This document shows positions 1 through 6,121 of a DNA stretch of 6,438 nucleotides, one piece after another. How positions within the stretch are numbered: the first letter of the stretch is position 1; each line of letters begins with the position of its first letter. Origin of the DNA: Chitinophaga pinensis. Lineage in GTDB: Bacteria; Bacteroidota; Bacteroidia; UKL13-3. The DNA lies in assembly GCA_945876985.1 (NCBI GenBank), contig CAMCQX010000099.1:1-6438 (forward strand). The letters are read 5' to 3'. A program made the translations under genes and the position numbers. The notes beneath the pieces were generated by a model. That model ran no database searches and was not told where the DNA came from. It saw nothing but the letters and a program-made list of their open reading frames with translations.

Positions 1-407
1 TCTTCTTCGTGAATATGTTCTAAAGTATCGCCTTGAGTTGGATCAACAATGTTTTTTGATTGATTTCGAGATAATATTTTTCTCCATATTATTTTGAATA
101 ATCTTTTTAAATCATCAAAAATTAAAAATATACATACAACAAATTTTGAAATATAAATGACAAAATATAAGCCAGCGAAGTATATTTTAATAAAATTATT
201 TCCGTTTTTACCTGGAAAAAGTAAACCAGAAATAAAATAAATAAAAACGAGCACAGGAATAGTCCAATAAATATAAGAAAATACCTTTCTTGTAAAATCA
301 GATTTATCTCTTACTAAAGCCCTAACAGCTTGCCAACTATATAAATCAATAAGAAATGCAAAGAAGATGAAAGATAATGCTAATTTAATTTGAAATGCTT
401 GAATCAC
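1..407 (-). CDS. Probable membrane-anchored metallophosphoesterase, N-terminal part only
   Basis: The frame stays open for 135 codons from a GTG at 407-405 and runs off the left edge. No ATG lies between the upstream in-frame stop (479-477) and the GTG, so a GTG start is the best choice; a TTG at 440 is an alternative. Three hydrophobic segments are visible at about residues 7-25, 45-64 and 75-97, followed by a basic stretch (KRLFKIIWRK, 101-110) that should lie in the cytoplasm. The pattern IDLYSWQAV (20-28), then a YW pair (47-48), then FDDLKRLF (97-104) matches what I recall of Bacteroidota metallophosphoesterases, which carry a C-terminal calcineurin-like phosphatase domain after such a membrane region. 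That catalytic domain lies outside the window, so no metal-binding residue can be seen. The gene is divergent from mtgA. The family assignment is recognition of the N-terminus only and could be wrong; the membrane-protein call is solid. Confidence 0.6.
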   Translation of the reverse strand, partial: MIQAFQIKLALSFIFFAFLIDLYSWQAVRALVRDKSDFTRKVFSYIYWTIPVLVFIYFISGLLFPGKNGNNFIKIYFAGLYFVIYISKFVVCIFLIFDDLKRLFKIIWRKILSRNQSKNIVDPTQGDTLEHIHEE

Positions 408-434
408 GAATGTTTTATGCTTTATTTGAAAAGA

Positions 435-458
435 GTACAAATAAACAATGCTTTGTAC
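435..458. promoter_or_regulatory. Perfect 7-bp inverted repeat in the divergent spacer
   Basis: GTACAAA at 435-441 is mirrored by TTTGTAC at 452-458 with a 10-bp gap. It lies in the 107-bp spacer between the leftward metallophosphoesterase-like gene and the rightward mtgA. A dyad there could bind a dimeric regulator of one or both genes. The arms are short, the DNA is A+T rich, and no second copy was seen, so chance is a real alternative. Confidence 0.25.
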
Positions 459-514
459 ATAAAACAAAAAGAGATTTCAAAATCATTTTGTAAACTTGCT
501 GCGTTAAAAATATT

Positions 515-1249
515 TTGAATAAGAACAAATACATAAAAGCCATAAAAGGAAAGCTAATTAAGTTAAAAGACTGGCTATTGAAAGTATTTCTACTTTCGTG
601 GCAATTCAGTTTTATGCTTATCATTCTATACAGAGTTATTCCAGTTCCTGTAACTCCTTTACATATAGTTAGGCTATTTGAACAAATGGCCGGAAGTGAT
701 GAAATGCGTTTAAACAAATCGTGGCGAGGAATTGATTATATTGGTAATAATATGATTAAAGCTACCATAGTTGGCGAAGACTTAAAGTTTTTTGAACATT
801 ACGGATTTGATTTTGAACAAATTTATAAATCAATAAAAAGCAATATAAATGGTGGTAAAAAATTACGAGGTGCAAGCACTATAAGCCAACAAACTGCTAA
901 AAATTTATTTTTTACCCCAAGCCGAAGTTGGATAAGAAAAGGATTAGAATTTTATATTACAGTAAGCATAGAATTACTTTGGAGTAAACGAAGAATTTTG
1001 GAAGTTTACTTAAATATTATAGAAATGGGCAAAGGAATTTATGGTGCAGAAGCAGCAGCAAATTTTTATTATAATAAATCAGCCAGTGAATTAAGTAAAA
1101 GCGAAGCTGCATCAATAGTTGCGTGTTTTCCAAATCCAAGAAGATGGACCGCAAATAAGCCCTCAAGATATATTGAAAGAAAGCAATCTGTAATAGTAAG
1201 GTATATGAAATATGTAAGAATACCATGGAAACTAAAAGGTGCTAAATAG
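515..1249 (+). CDS. mtgA: Monofunctional biosynthetic peptidoglycan transglycosylase (GT51)
   Basis: This 244-residue protein polymerises lipid II into glycan strands on the outer face of the inner membrane. The length is close to E. coli MtgA. A basic N-terminus (1-23) precedes one membrane helix (about 22-42), then the VPVTPL turn (44-49) typical of the family. GT51 motifs appear in order: GEDLKFFEHYGFD (87-99) with catalytic Glu88; RGASTISQQTAKNLF (118-132); RKGLE (141-145) with the second Glu, Glu145; KRRILEVYLN (158-167); YGAEAAA (176-182); and EAASIVACFPNP (197-208). The spacing between Glu88 and Glu145 is 57 residues, the same as I count in the Aquifex PBP1A sequence as recalled. There is no transpeptidase domain. 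The start is TTG at 515: the in-frame stop is at 491-493, and the first ATG (614) would cut through the membrane helix. No Shine-Dalgarno sequence is seen. The residue before the catalytic ED pair is Gly, where Ala or Ser is more usual. Confidence 0.95.
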   Translation: MNKNKYIKAIKGKLIKLKDWLLKVFLLSWQFSFMLIILYRVIPVPVTPLHIVRLFEQMAGSDEMRLNKSWRGIDYIGNNMIKATIVGEDLKFFEHYGFDFEQIYKSIKSNINGGKKLRGASTISQQTAKNLFFTPSRSWIRKGLEFYITVSIELLWSKRRILEVYLNIIEMGKGIYGAEAAANFYYNKSASELSKSEAASIVACFPNPRRWTANKPSRYIERKQSVIVRYMKYVRIPWKLKGAK

Positions 1250-1286
1250 TTTTGGTTTTATCTGATTAATCAACATTTTCATCTTT

Positions 1287-1294
1287 TACTTTCG
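1287..1294 (+). promoter_or_regulatory. Candidate -7 promoter element for the outer-membrane receptor
   Basis: TACTTTCG matches the Bacteroidota -7 consensus TAnnTTTG at all but one base and lies 24 nt before the ATG at 1319, a sensible leader length. No convincing TTG-type -33 element is seen about 20 bp upstream. A 10-bp palindrome, TGATTAATCA (1263-1272), lies in that region and could be an operator, but such palindromes arise easily in A+T-rich DNA. Confidence 0.4.
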
Positions 1295-1318
1295 CAAACT
1301 TTAAATCAAATTAACTCA

Positions 1319-4150
1319 ATGAATATAAAAAAAATCTATAAATATATTTTCATATTAATTACATCATTTTTTATACCTATTATATCTTTGATTGCGCAGC
1401 AAACAGAAACTATTGAAGGACAAATGATAAGCAAAAAAAATAAAACTCCATTAATTGGTGTGGTGGTTACATTGGTTAATTTAAACGATTCATTTACCAG
1501 AAAAAACAGTTTAACAGATAGTGAAGGTAAATTCAAAATATATAATTTAAAATATGGTACTTATGGTTTAAGTGCTTCTTATATTGGTTTTGAAAAACTA
1601 ACAAGCATTATAAAAATAAATTCACCAATAGAAAAGATTGGCGTTTTTAAAATGACTGAAAACTTAAATCAATTAAAAGATGTAAATATTACTGAAAGTG
1701 TCATACGATCACAATTAAAAGGTGATACCATTGAATACAATGCAAAAGCATTTAAAACCAATCCCGATGCTAATGTGCAGGATTTGATAACAAAAATGCC
1801 GGGAATTACCTTAGACAATGGAACCGTAAAAGCACAAGGAGAAACTGTTCAAAGAGTAACGGTAGATGGCAAAGAATTTTTTGGGGATGATGTAGCTTTA
1901 GCTTTAAAGAATTTACCTGCCGAAGTAATTGAAAAGATTCAAGTTTTTGATAAGCAAAGTGACCAAGCACAATTTACTGGATTCAATGATGGAAATACTC
2001 AAAAGTCTATTAATATAGTAACAAAAGCGGGTAGAGCCAATGGAAAATTTGGCAGATTATATGCAGGCCCAGGAACCGATGACAAATATACTGCTGGGGG
2101 AAATATTAATTTATTCAGGGGAAAGCAACGCATTTCAATTTTAGGATTAAGTAACAACATAAACCAACAAAACTTTGGTTCTCAAGATTTACTTGGCCTT
2201 CAAAGTGGCGGAAACCAAGGTGGAAGAGGTGGAATGGGAATGGGCGGAAGAGGAATGGGAATGCCTGGTGGCGGAGGAAATGGAAGTAATAATTTTGTGG
2301 TAGGCAATCAAGGTGGAATCAATAAAACCAATTCGGCAGGTATAAACTTTAGCGATGTTTGGGCAAAAAAATTAACAGTTACAGGAAGTTATTTTTTCAA
2401 TCAATCAACTAATAACACCAATAACCAATTGCAACGCACCAGTTTTTTAAGTGGTGGTGTTAACCAATTATATAATCAAAATAGCGAAAGCAATAGTGAC
2501 AATTTAAACCACAGGTTAAACGTACGTTTAGAATACAATATTGATAGCAATAACTCCATTGTTTTATCACCAAAATTAAGTTTTCAAAACAATAGCGCTT
2601 TTAGTTTAACCAATGGTTTTACTACATTTAACAATGAATCATTGAATAAAACAAATACCATCAACACATCCAATAACAGTGGAGTAAGTTTAAATAATAA
2701 TATATTATACCGCCATAAGTTTGCAAAACAAGGCAGAACTATTTCATTTAATTTAGGAACAGATGTAAACGACAAAAATGGATCCAATTATTTAAGTGCT
2801 AATAACACTTTTTACTTCCCAGCAGATTCTATTTCAAAATTTGAACAAAAAACTACTACCAATGGAAATAGTAACACTCATTCGGGAGCTATCTATTACA
2901 CGGAACAAATTGGTAAAAACGGAATGATCATGGCCAATTATTCGCCTTCATTTACCCAAAACTATAATTACAAATTAACCAATACCAAAGACACGCTCAA
3001 TGGCGAATACAATATATTAAATAATAACTTATCGAGTAATTTCGACAATACTTTAACCACGCAAAGAGGTGGTTTAAATTACCGATTCAAAATGGGAGAA
3101 AAAGCTAATTTGATGTTGGGTGCTAATTATCAAAATGTATTATTAGAGGGAGTTCAAAAAACACCCATTCCAATTAGTGTTAAAAAAACGTTTGACAATG
3201 TTTTGCCAAATGCCATGTTTACTTATCAATTTACAAAACAAAATAACATCAGAATATTTTACAGAACCAATACCAACGCACCTGCTATTAATCAATTACA
3301 AAGTGTAATTGACAATTCAAATCCTTTAAGTTTAAGTACTGGAAATCCACAATTAACGCAGGAATTTAGCCACAATATAGTTACTAGGTATGGTTTAACA
3401 AATGCCGATAAAGGAAAAACTTTCAATTTGTTTTTAAATGCAAATAACACCCAAAACTACATTGGAAATTCAACTTATACAGCAAGAAATAATAGTGATA
3501 CAGTTAAAGGAATTACATTGAGCAAAGGTTCTCAATTAAGTAATCCAGAAAACTTTGATGGATATTGGAATATCAATAGTTTTATTACTTATGGTTTTCC
3601 TGTAAAAAAACTAAAAAGTAACATGAATTTAAACCTTGGAACTACCTATAACAAAACACCCAGTAAAATAAATAATTTGGTAAATTATACCAATACTTTT
3701 GTGCTTACTTCTGGTTTTGCTTTGGCAAGTAACATCAGCGAAAAAATAGATTTTACCATATCGTATACCGCTTTTTATAATGTGGTAGAAAACACCATGA
3801 ATGCCAAGTTGAATAACAATTATTTTTATCAAATTAGCTCTGCTAAATTAAACTTATTACCATGGAAAGGTTTGGTGTTAAGAAGTGAAATTATCAATAC
3901 TTATTATACTGGATTAGGAAATAGTTTCAATCAGAATTTTTATTTATGGACCGGAGGTTTAGGATATAAATTTTTGAAGAATAATGCTGCCGAAATAGTA
4001 TTTAACACTTACGATATTTTAAATCAAAACAACAATATTAACAGAACCATTTCTGGTAACTACATAGAAGATAGTAAAACCCAAGTTTTAACACGCTATT
4101 ACATGTTAGTATTTACTTATAATATTAGAAGTTTTGGTGGCAGAAAATAG
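1319..4150 (+). CDS. TonB-dependent-receptor-like outer-membrane beta-barrel protein
   Basis: A 943-residue exported protein. A signal peptide (1-26, ending S-L-I-A before Gln27) leads to a carboxypeptidase-regulatory-like beta-sandwich (about 31-112, with GVVVTLVNL, TDSEGKFKIYNL and ASYIGFEK). A plug-like region follows (about 130-236), containing VTVDGKEFFGDD (180-191), NLPAEVIEKIQVFDKQSDQAQ and TGFNDGN, then INIVTK (231-236). The remainder (about 240-943) is an Asn/Thr-rich alternating pattern of beta-strands ending in YYMLVFTYNIRSF, a normal outer-membrane C-terminal strand. I associate this plug wording with Bacteroidota receptors carrying the OMP_b-brl_3 barrel domain rather than with SusC: no SusC-type plug and no neighbouring SusD is present. 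The substrate is unknown. A TonB box is not recognisable, so energy coupling is inferred. ATG 1319 is supported by the signal peptide. The gene stands alone: 69 nt after mtgA and 111 nt before the next gene. Confidence 0.88.
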   Translation: MNIKKIYKYIFILITSFFIPIISLIAQQTETIEGQMISKKNKTPLIGVVVTLVNLNDSFTRKNSLTDSEGKFKIYNLKYGTYGLSASYIGFEKLTSIIKINSPIEKIGVFKMTENLNQLKDVNITESVIRSQLKGDTIEYNAKAFKTNPDANVQDLITKMPGITLDNGTVKAQGETVQRVTVDGKEFFGDDVALALKNLPAEVIEKIQVFDKQSDQAQFTGFNDGNTQKSINIVTKAGRANGKFGRLYAGPGTDDKYTAGGNINLFRGKQRISILGLSNNINQQNFGSQDLLGLQSGGNQGGRGGMGMGGRGMGMPGGGGNGSNNFVVGNQGGINKTNSAGINFSDVWAKKLTVTGSYFFNQSTNNTNNQLQRTSFLSGGVNQLYNQNSESNSDNLNHRLNVRLEYNIDSNNSIVLSPKLSFQNNSAFSLTNGFTTFNNESLNKTNTINTSNNSGVSLNNNILYRHKFAKQGRTISFNLGTDVNDKNGSNYLSANNTFYFPADSISKFEQKTTTNGNSNTHSGAIYYTEQIGKNGMIMANYSPSFTQNYNYKLTNTKDTLNGEYNILNNNLSSNFDNTLTTQRGGLNYRFKMGEKANLMLGANYQNVLLEGVQKTPIPISVKKTFDNVLPNAMFTYQFTKQNNIRIFYRTNTNAPAINQLQSVIDNSNPLSLSTGNPQLTQEFSHNIVTRYGLTNADKGKTFNLFLNANNTQNYIGNSTYTARNNSDTVKGITLSKGSQLSNPENFDGYWNINSFITYGFPVKKLKSNMNLNLGTTYNKTPSKINNLVNYTNTFVLTSGFALASNISEKIDFTISYTAFYNVVENTMNAKLNNNYFYQISSAKLNLLPWKGLVLRSEIINTYYTGLGNSFNQNFYLWTGGLGYKFLKNNAAEIVFNTYDILNQNNNINRTISGNYIEDSKTQVLTRYYMLVFTYNIRSFGGRK
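2207..2287 (+). other. Gly/Met/Arg-rich low-complexity insert in the receptor
   Basis: Codons 297-323 encode a run of mainly Gly with interspersed Met and Arg (for example GGMGMGGRGMGM at 304-315). It sits early in the barrel region, between two strand-like segments, so an exposed loop is likely. The coding strand is unusually G-rich for this window, with three GGG runs (2236-2238, 2242-2244, 2257-2259) and many GG pairs. Glycine-rich loops at this place are, as I recall, common in the family; the methionines are less obviously so. Confidence 0.7.
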
Positions 4151-4252
4151 TTATCAATTCCTGAAATATGTTAACCGTTTAGTTTAATAAAATGACGAAT
4201 AAACAAAATAAAAAATGAGACAACCAAAATTTCATTAGTAACATTACTTTCT

Positions 4253-4260
4253 TATATTTG
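4253..4260 (+). promoter_or_regulatory. Candidate -7 promoter element for the A-B-C operon
   Basis: TATATTTG is a full match to TAnnTTTG. It ends only 1 nt before the TTG start at 4262. A start site the usual few bases downstream would fall at or just inside the first codons, so either the transcript is leaderless or this match is not the real promoter. The -33 region (about 4229-4233) is not convincing. It lies in the 111-nt gap after the receptor, in which no clear terminator hairpin was seen. Confidence 0.4.
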
Positions 4261-4261
4261 A

Positions 4262-4774
4262 TTGATAAAAAAAATATATTTCCTGTTTATAATTTCCATT
4301 GTTGCTTTGCTTTGCAATGCGCAACAAAAATTATTAATAGAAAAAATAAGCAATGGGAAAATTAAATCAGTTGTATTGCCAGCTGAAGTTTATATACAAT
4401 TTAAAAATGGTGCTTACGAAAAATTGCTGCTCCAAAAAATAGTTGGCGACAGTTTATTTTTCAAAAAATATTACAATCAACCACAAAATTATGATTGCAC
4501 TTTAGGTGATATTTCACACATTTATTTTTCCAAAAAAAGTGATGCATTGGTTCAAACAGCAGCTACATTTTTTACGGGAATGGCATTGTTTATAACACCT
4601 TTAACCATTGGTGGTTTCTTTCATAAATCAACCGATGCAGGTGATCCAACACTTACAGTGGCTATTATATTAGGAATCCCAATGAGTGCTATATCTATTA
4701 TTTCCTCGGTGGCATTAATAAGGAAATTACCTAAGAATTTTAACACCAGGAAATGGAGGATTTATGTTAAATAA
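4262..4774 (+). CDS. Exported protein A of a three-paralogue operon, function unknown
   Basis: This 170-residue protein is not recognised as a named family. It has a signal peptide (1-20, ending ALLCNA before Gln21), a short beta-rich head (about 22-90) and two hydrophobic segments (about 98-120 and 131-153), ending in the basic tail RKWRIYVK. Landmarks are LPAEVYIQFKNG (39-50), VGDSLFFKK (61-69), YDCTLGDISHIYF (77-89), FTGMALF (104-110) and GIP...AISIISS (138-149). The C in the signal peptide is preceded by Leu, so this is not a lipobox. The same landmarks recur in protein C, which has exactly the same length, and more weakly in B. TTG 4262 is the first codon after an in-frame TGA (4259-4261); no ATG exists in frame before residue 107, and the signal peptide aligns with that of C. 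The expected location is the periplasmic side, anchored in a membrane by the hydrophobic tail. Confidence 0.8.
   Translation: MIKKIYFLFIISIVALLCNAQQKLLIEKISNGKIKSVVLPAEVYIQFKNGAYEKLLLQKIVGDSLFFKKYYNQPQNYDCTLGDISHIYFSKKSDALVQTAATFFTGMALFITPLTIGGFFHKSTDAGDPTLTVAIILGIPMSAISIISSVALIRKLPKNFNTRKWRIYVK
4755..4759 (+). promoter_or_regulatory. Shine-Dalgarno-like GGAGG before gene B
   Basis: GGAGG lies 4 nt before the ATG at 4764, inside the Trp-Arg codons of the C-terminus of A. This is notable because Bacteroidota rarely rely on such sites. It may help ribosomes re-initiate across the 11-nt overlap. The spacing is a little short, and part of the motif is forced by the conserved Lys-Trp codons. Confidence 0.4.
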
Positions 4775-5228
4775 ATTACTGCTTTTTTTAGTCTTTTTTT
4801 TAGCTAACTTAATTGCAAACGCACAATATATTAAGTTAGAAAAAATGAATTCATTGGATAAAAAGACTATTCAATTGCCTAAAAAAATTAAATTAGTTTA
4901 CCAAACTGATTCCTTAAGTTTTAAGCAAAAAGTAAATGTTATTGATTATCATTTTCCTTATGTAACGGTAGTAAAAAACAAAAAAGATACATCAATACTG
5001 AATGTAAAAAACATTTCATATTTAAAAATAGGTACCCCATTAAGAAACCCCGTACTTGTTTTATCTACCTTTATCACAAGCGTTACAACCTTAGCTGGAT
5101 TGGCGGGAATGGCTGATGGTGGTTTATCATTAATGTTACTTGTAATTCCAAGTGGATATTTAACCTATAAATCAGTTACTAAAATAGGTGATAGATATAA
5201 TACTAAAACCAAATGGAGTTTTTACTAG
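4764..5228 (+). CDS. Exported protein B of the three-paralogue operon, function unknown
   Basis: This 154-residue protein is the most diverged member of the trio. A signal peptide ends LIANA before Gln21. The head has the same plan as A and C: a leading segment, then LPKKIKLVY (38-46; compare LP..V..FK in the others), then NVKNISYLKI (80-89) at the place of their YDC...D-I/L..I.F strand. The GDSL motif and the Cys are missing. A hydrophobic tail (about 96-136, rich in Gly, Ala and Leu) precedes the basic end NTKTKWSFY, which resembles NTRKW in A. The ATG at 4764 overlaps the end of A by 11 nt, indicating a shared transcript and probably coupled translation. Two T runs in the signal-peptide codons (T7 at 4783-4789, T8 at 4794-4801) are possible slippage sites. 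Homology to A and C is inferred from layout and scattered motifs rather than strong identity. Confidence 0.78.
   Translation: MLNKLLLFLVFFLANLIANAQYIKLEKMNSLDKKTIQLPKKIKLVYQTDSLSFKQKVNVIDYHFPYVTVVKNKKDTSILNVKNISYLKIGTPLRNPVLVLSTFITSVTTLAGLAGMADGGLSLMLLVIPSGYLTYKSVTKIGDRYNTKTKWSFY
5215..5218 (+). promoter_or_regulatory. Possible Shine-Dalgarno-like GGAG before gene C
   Basis: GGAG at the Trp codon of B's C-terminus lies 11 nt before the ATG at 5230. It occupies the same place in the gene as GGAGG at the end of A, because both follow the conserved Lys-Trp codons (AAATGG). It supports the ATG start of C, but the spacing is long. Confidence 0.25.
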
Positions 5229-5229
5229 T

Positions 5230-5742
5230 ATGAAATCAGCAATTTATTTATTTGTTTTCTTCATGTTTGCTATGCTTTGCAATGCACAAAAAAGCATCAT
5301 TTTATCATCAAATTCCAATGGTGAAATTTCAAATGCGCAATTGTTTAAATTGCCTATAAAAGTTCATTGTAAATTTAAAAATAAAAGTCCCAAAACATTG
5401 GTATTGGAACGTGTAAATGGTGATTCGTTAATTTTTAAATCGCAGTTGAATCAAGTTAATGAATATAATTGTTTATACAGTGATTTAAAATCTATTCAAT
5501 TTCATAATAATGCCTACCATTCCAAACATTTATTTGCGCGTGTTTTTACCGGAATTGCATTGTTTACAACTGCATTTATGGTATATGGAATCAGCAAAAA
5601 AAATACTGCCAATTCTGTCAATCAGTTAGCCGCAGTTATCTCGTTTCCTGTAATGCTTATCAGCACCAGTTTAAGTATTATTTCCATCGCTAACTTACCA
5701 CCAAAATATAGTTATAGCAAATACTCCTTAACTGTAAAATAA
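5230..5742 (+). CDS. Exported protein C of the three-paralogue operon, function unknown
   Basis: The frame is open from a GTG at 5188, but ATG 5230 is the better start: it places a signal peptide (ending AMLCNA before Gln20) at the N-terminus and gives 170 residues, exactly the length of A. It also lies 1 nt after the stop of B. Shared landmarks with A are LPIKVHCKFKN (41-51), VNGDSLIFK (62-70), YNCLYSDLKSIQF (79-91), FTGIALF (106-112), a second hydrophobic segment (about 131-154) with the Pro of SFP aligned to that of GIP, and the ending VK. Similarity to A extends to the DNA: GCTTTGCAATGC in the signal-peptide codons is identical in both. No catalytic motif is evident; GDSL here is part of a predicted beta-strand in a short domain and is not evidence for a lipase. 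A regulator, envelope sensor or scaffold cannot be told apart from the sequence. Confidence 0.82.
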   Translation: MKSAIYLFVFFMFAMLCNAQKSIILSSNSNGEISNAQLFKLPIKVHCKFKNKSPKTLVLERVNGDSLIFKSQLNQVNEYNCLYSDLKSIQFHNNAYHSKHLFARVFTGIALFTTAFMVYGISKKNTANSVNQLAAVISFPVMLISTSLSIISIANLPPKYSYSKYSLTVK

Positions 5743-5744
5743 CC

Positions 5745-6093
5745 TCTGTTTTCGATATAATCTGTAGCAAATTCCTTTGTGTTCTTTGCGCATACCTTCG
5801 CGACCTTTGCGGTTATTTTTTCTATGAAATCAGTGCAATCAGTGCAATCTGTGGCAAATTTTCTTTGTGTTCTTTGCGCAAACCTTCGCGACCTTTGCGG
5901 TTAATTTTTCAGGTAATCTCTGTATAATCTGTGGCAAATTTCTTTGTGTTCTTTGCGCAAACCTTTGCGACCTTTGCGGTTATTTTTTCTGTGTAATCGG
6001 TAAAATCTGTAGCAAATTCCTTTGTGTTCTTTGCGCAAACCTTCGCGACCTTTGCGGTTATTTTTTCTGTGTAATCTGTGAAATCTGTGGCAA
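5745..6093. repeat. Tandem repeat array with nested 9-bp periodicity, filling the spacer
   Basis: Four copies of a 41-bp core (5775-5815, 5863-5903, 5942-5982, 6020-6060) alternate with five variable linkers. Core copies 2 and 4 are identical; copies 1 and 3 each differ at one base (5793 and 5966). Core-to-core distances are 88, 79 and 78 bp. Inside the core, CTTTG or CTTCG steps begin 9, 12 and 9 bp apart. The linkers are built of 9-mers of the type TCTGTGTAA or TCTGTGAAA, ending in TCTGTGGCAA. The longer first interval is explained by an extra 9-mer: TCAGTGCAA occurs twice at 5830-5847. The core carries the palindrome TTTGCGCAAA (in copies 2-4) and a CGCAAA/TTTGCG dyad around TTCGCGA. The array begins 2 nt after gene C and stops 17 nt before the helicase promoter box. 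Long reading frames on the minus strand are by-products of step lengths divisible by three. It lacks the spacers of a CRISPR. Confidence 0.93.
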
Positions 6094-6110
6094 CTCTTCT
6101 CATTTATCAT

Positions 6111-6118
6111 TACTTTTG
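6111..6118 (+). promoter_or_regulatory. Candidate -7 promoter element for the helicase gene
   Basis: TACTTTTG fully matches TAnnTTTG and is followed by AAA and the ATG at 6122. The short distance suggests a very short leader or a leaderless message. The matching -33 position (about 6087-6091) falls in the last 9-mer of the repeat array (TGTGG), not a clear TTG, so repeat change could alter this promoter. Confidence 0.5.
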
Positions 6119-6121
6119 AAA

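Noticed and set aside
415..717. 100-residue minus-strand reading frame opposite the start of mtgA
   Set aside because: Most of it is antisense to the well-supported mtgA, and it has no recognisable domain.
1017..1226. Minus-strand frames inside mtgA and the receptor (1017-1226, 1336-1536, 2584-2787, 3629-3832)
   Set aside because: All are wholly opposite strongly supported genes, and their compositions follow from the sense codons; they are shadows.
1263..1272. Palindrome TGATTAATCA upstream of the receptor as an operator
   Set aside because: A single 10-bp A+T-rich palindrome is easily due to chance, and no second copy is seen near other genes here.
4151..4252. Terminator after the receptor gene
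   Set aside because: No G+C-rich hairpin followed by a T run was found in this spacer.
4301..4323. Lipoprotein signal in A and C (Cys in LLCNAQ or MLCNAQ)
   Set aside because: The residue before Cys is Leu rather than Gly, Ala or Ser; cleavage after Asn-Ala by signal peptidase I fits better.
5188..5229. Longer start (GTG 5188) for gene C
   Set aside because: It would put 14 polar residues before the signal peptide, overlap gene B by 41 nt, and break the equal length with paralogue A.
5421..5432. GDSL motif in A and C as evidence of a GDSL lipase or esterase
   Set aside because: The proteins are too short, the motif is not near the mature N-terminus in a lipase-like context, and no downstream Ser-Asp-His blocks are visible.
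5745..6093. CRISPR array
   Set aside because: The intervals between cores are themselves related 9-mer repeats rather than unique spacers, and there are no cas genes in the window.
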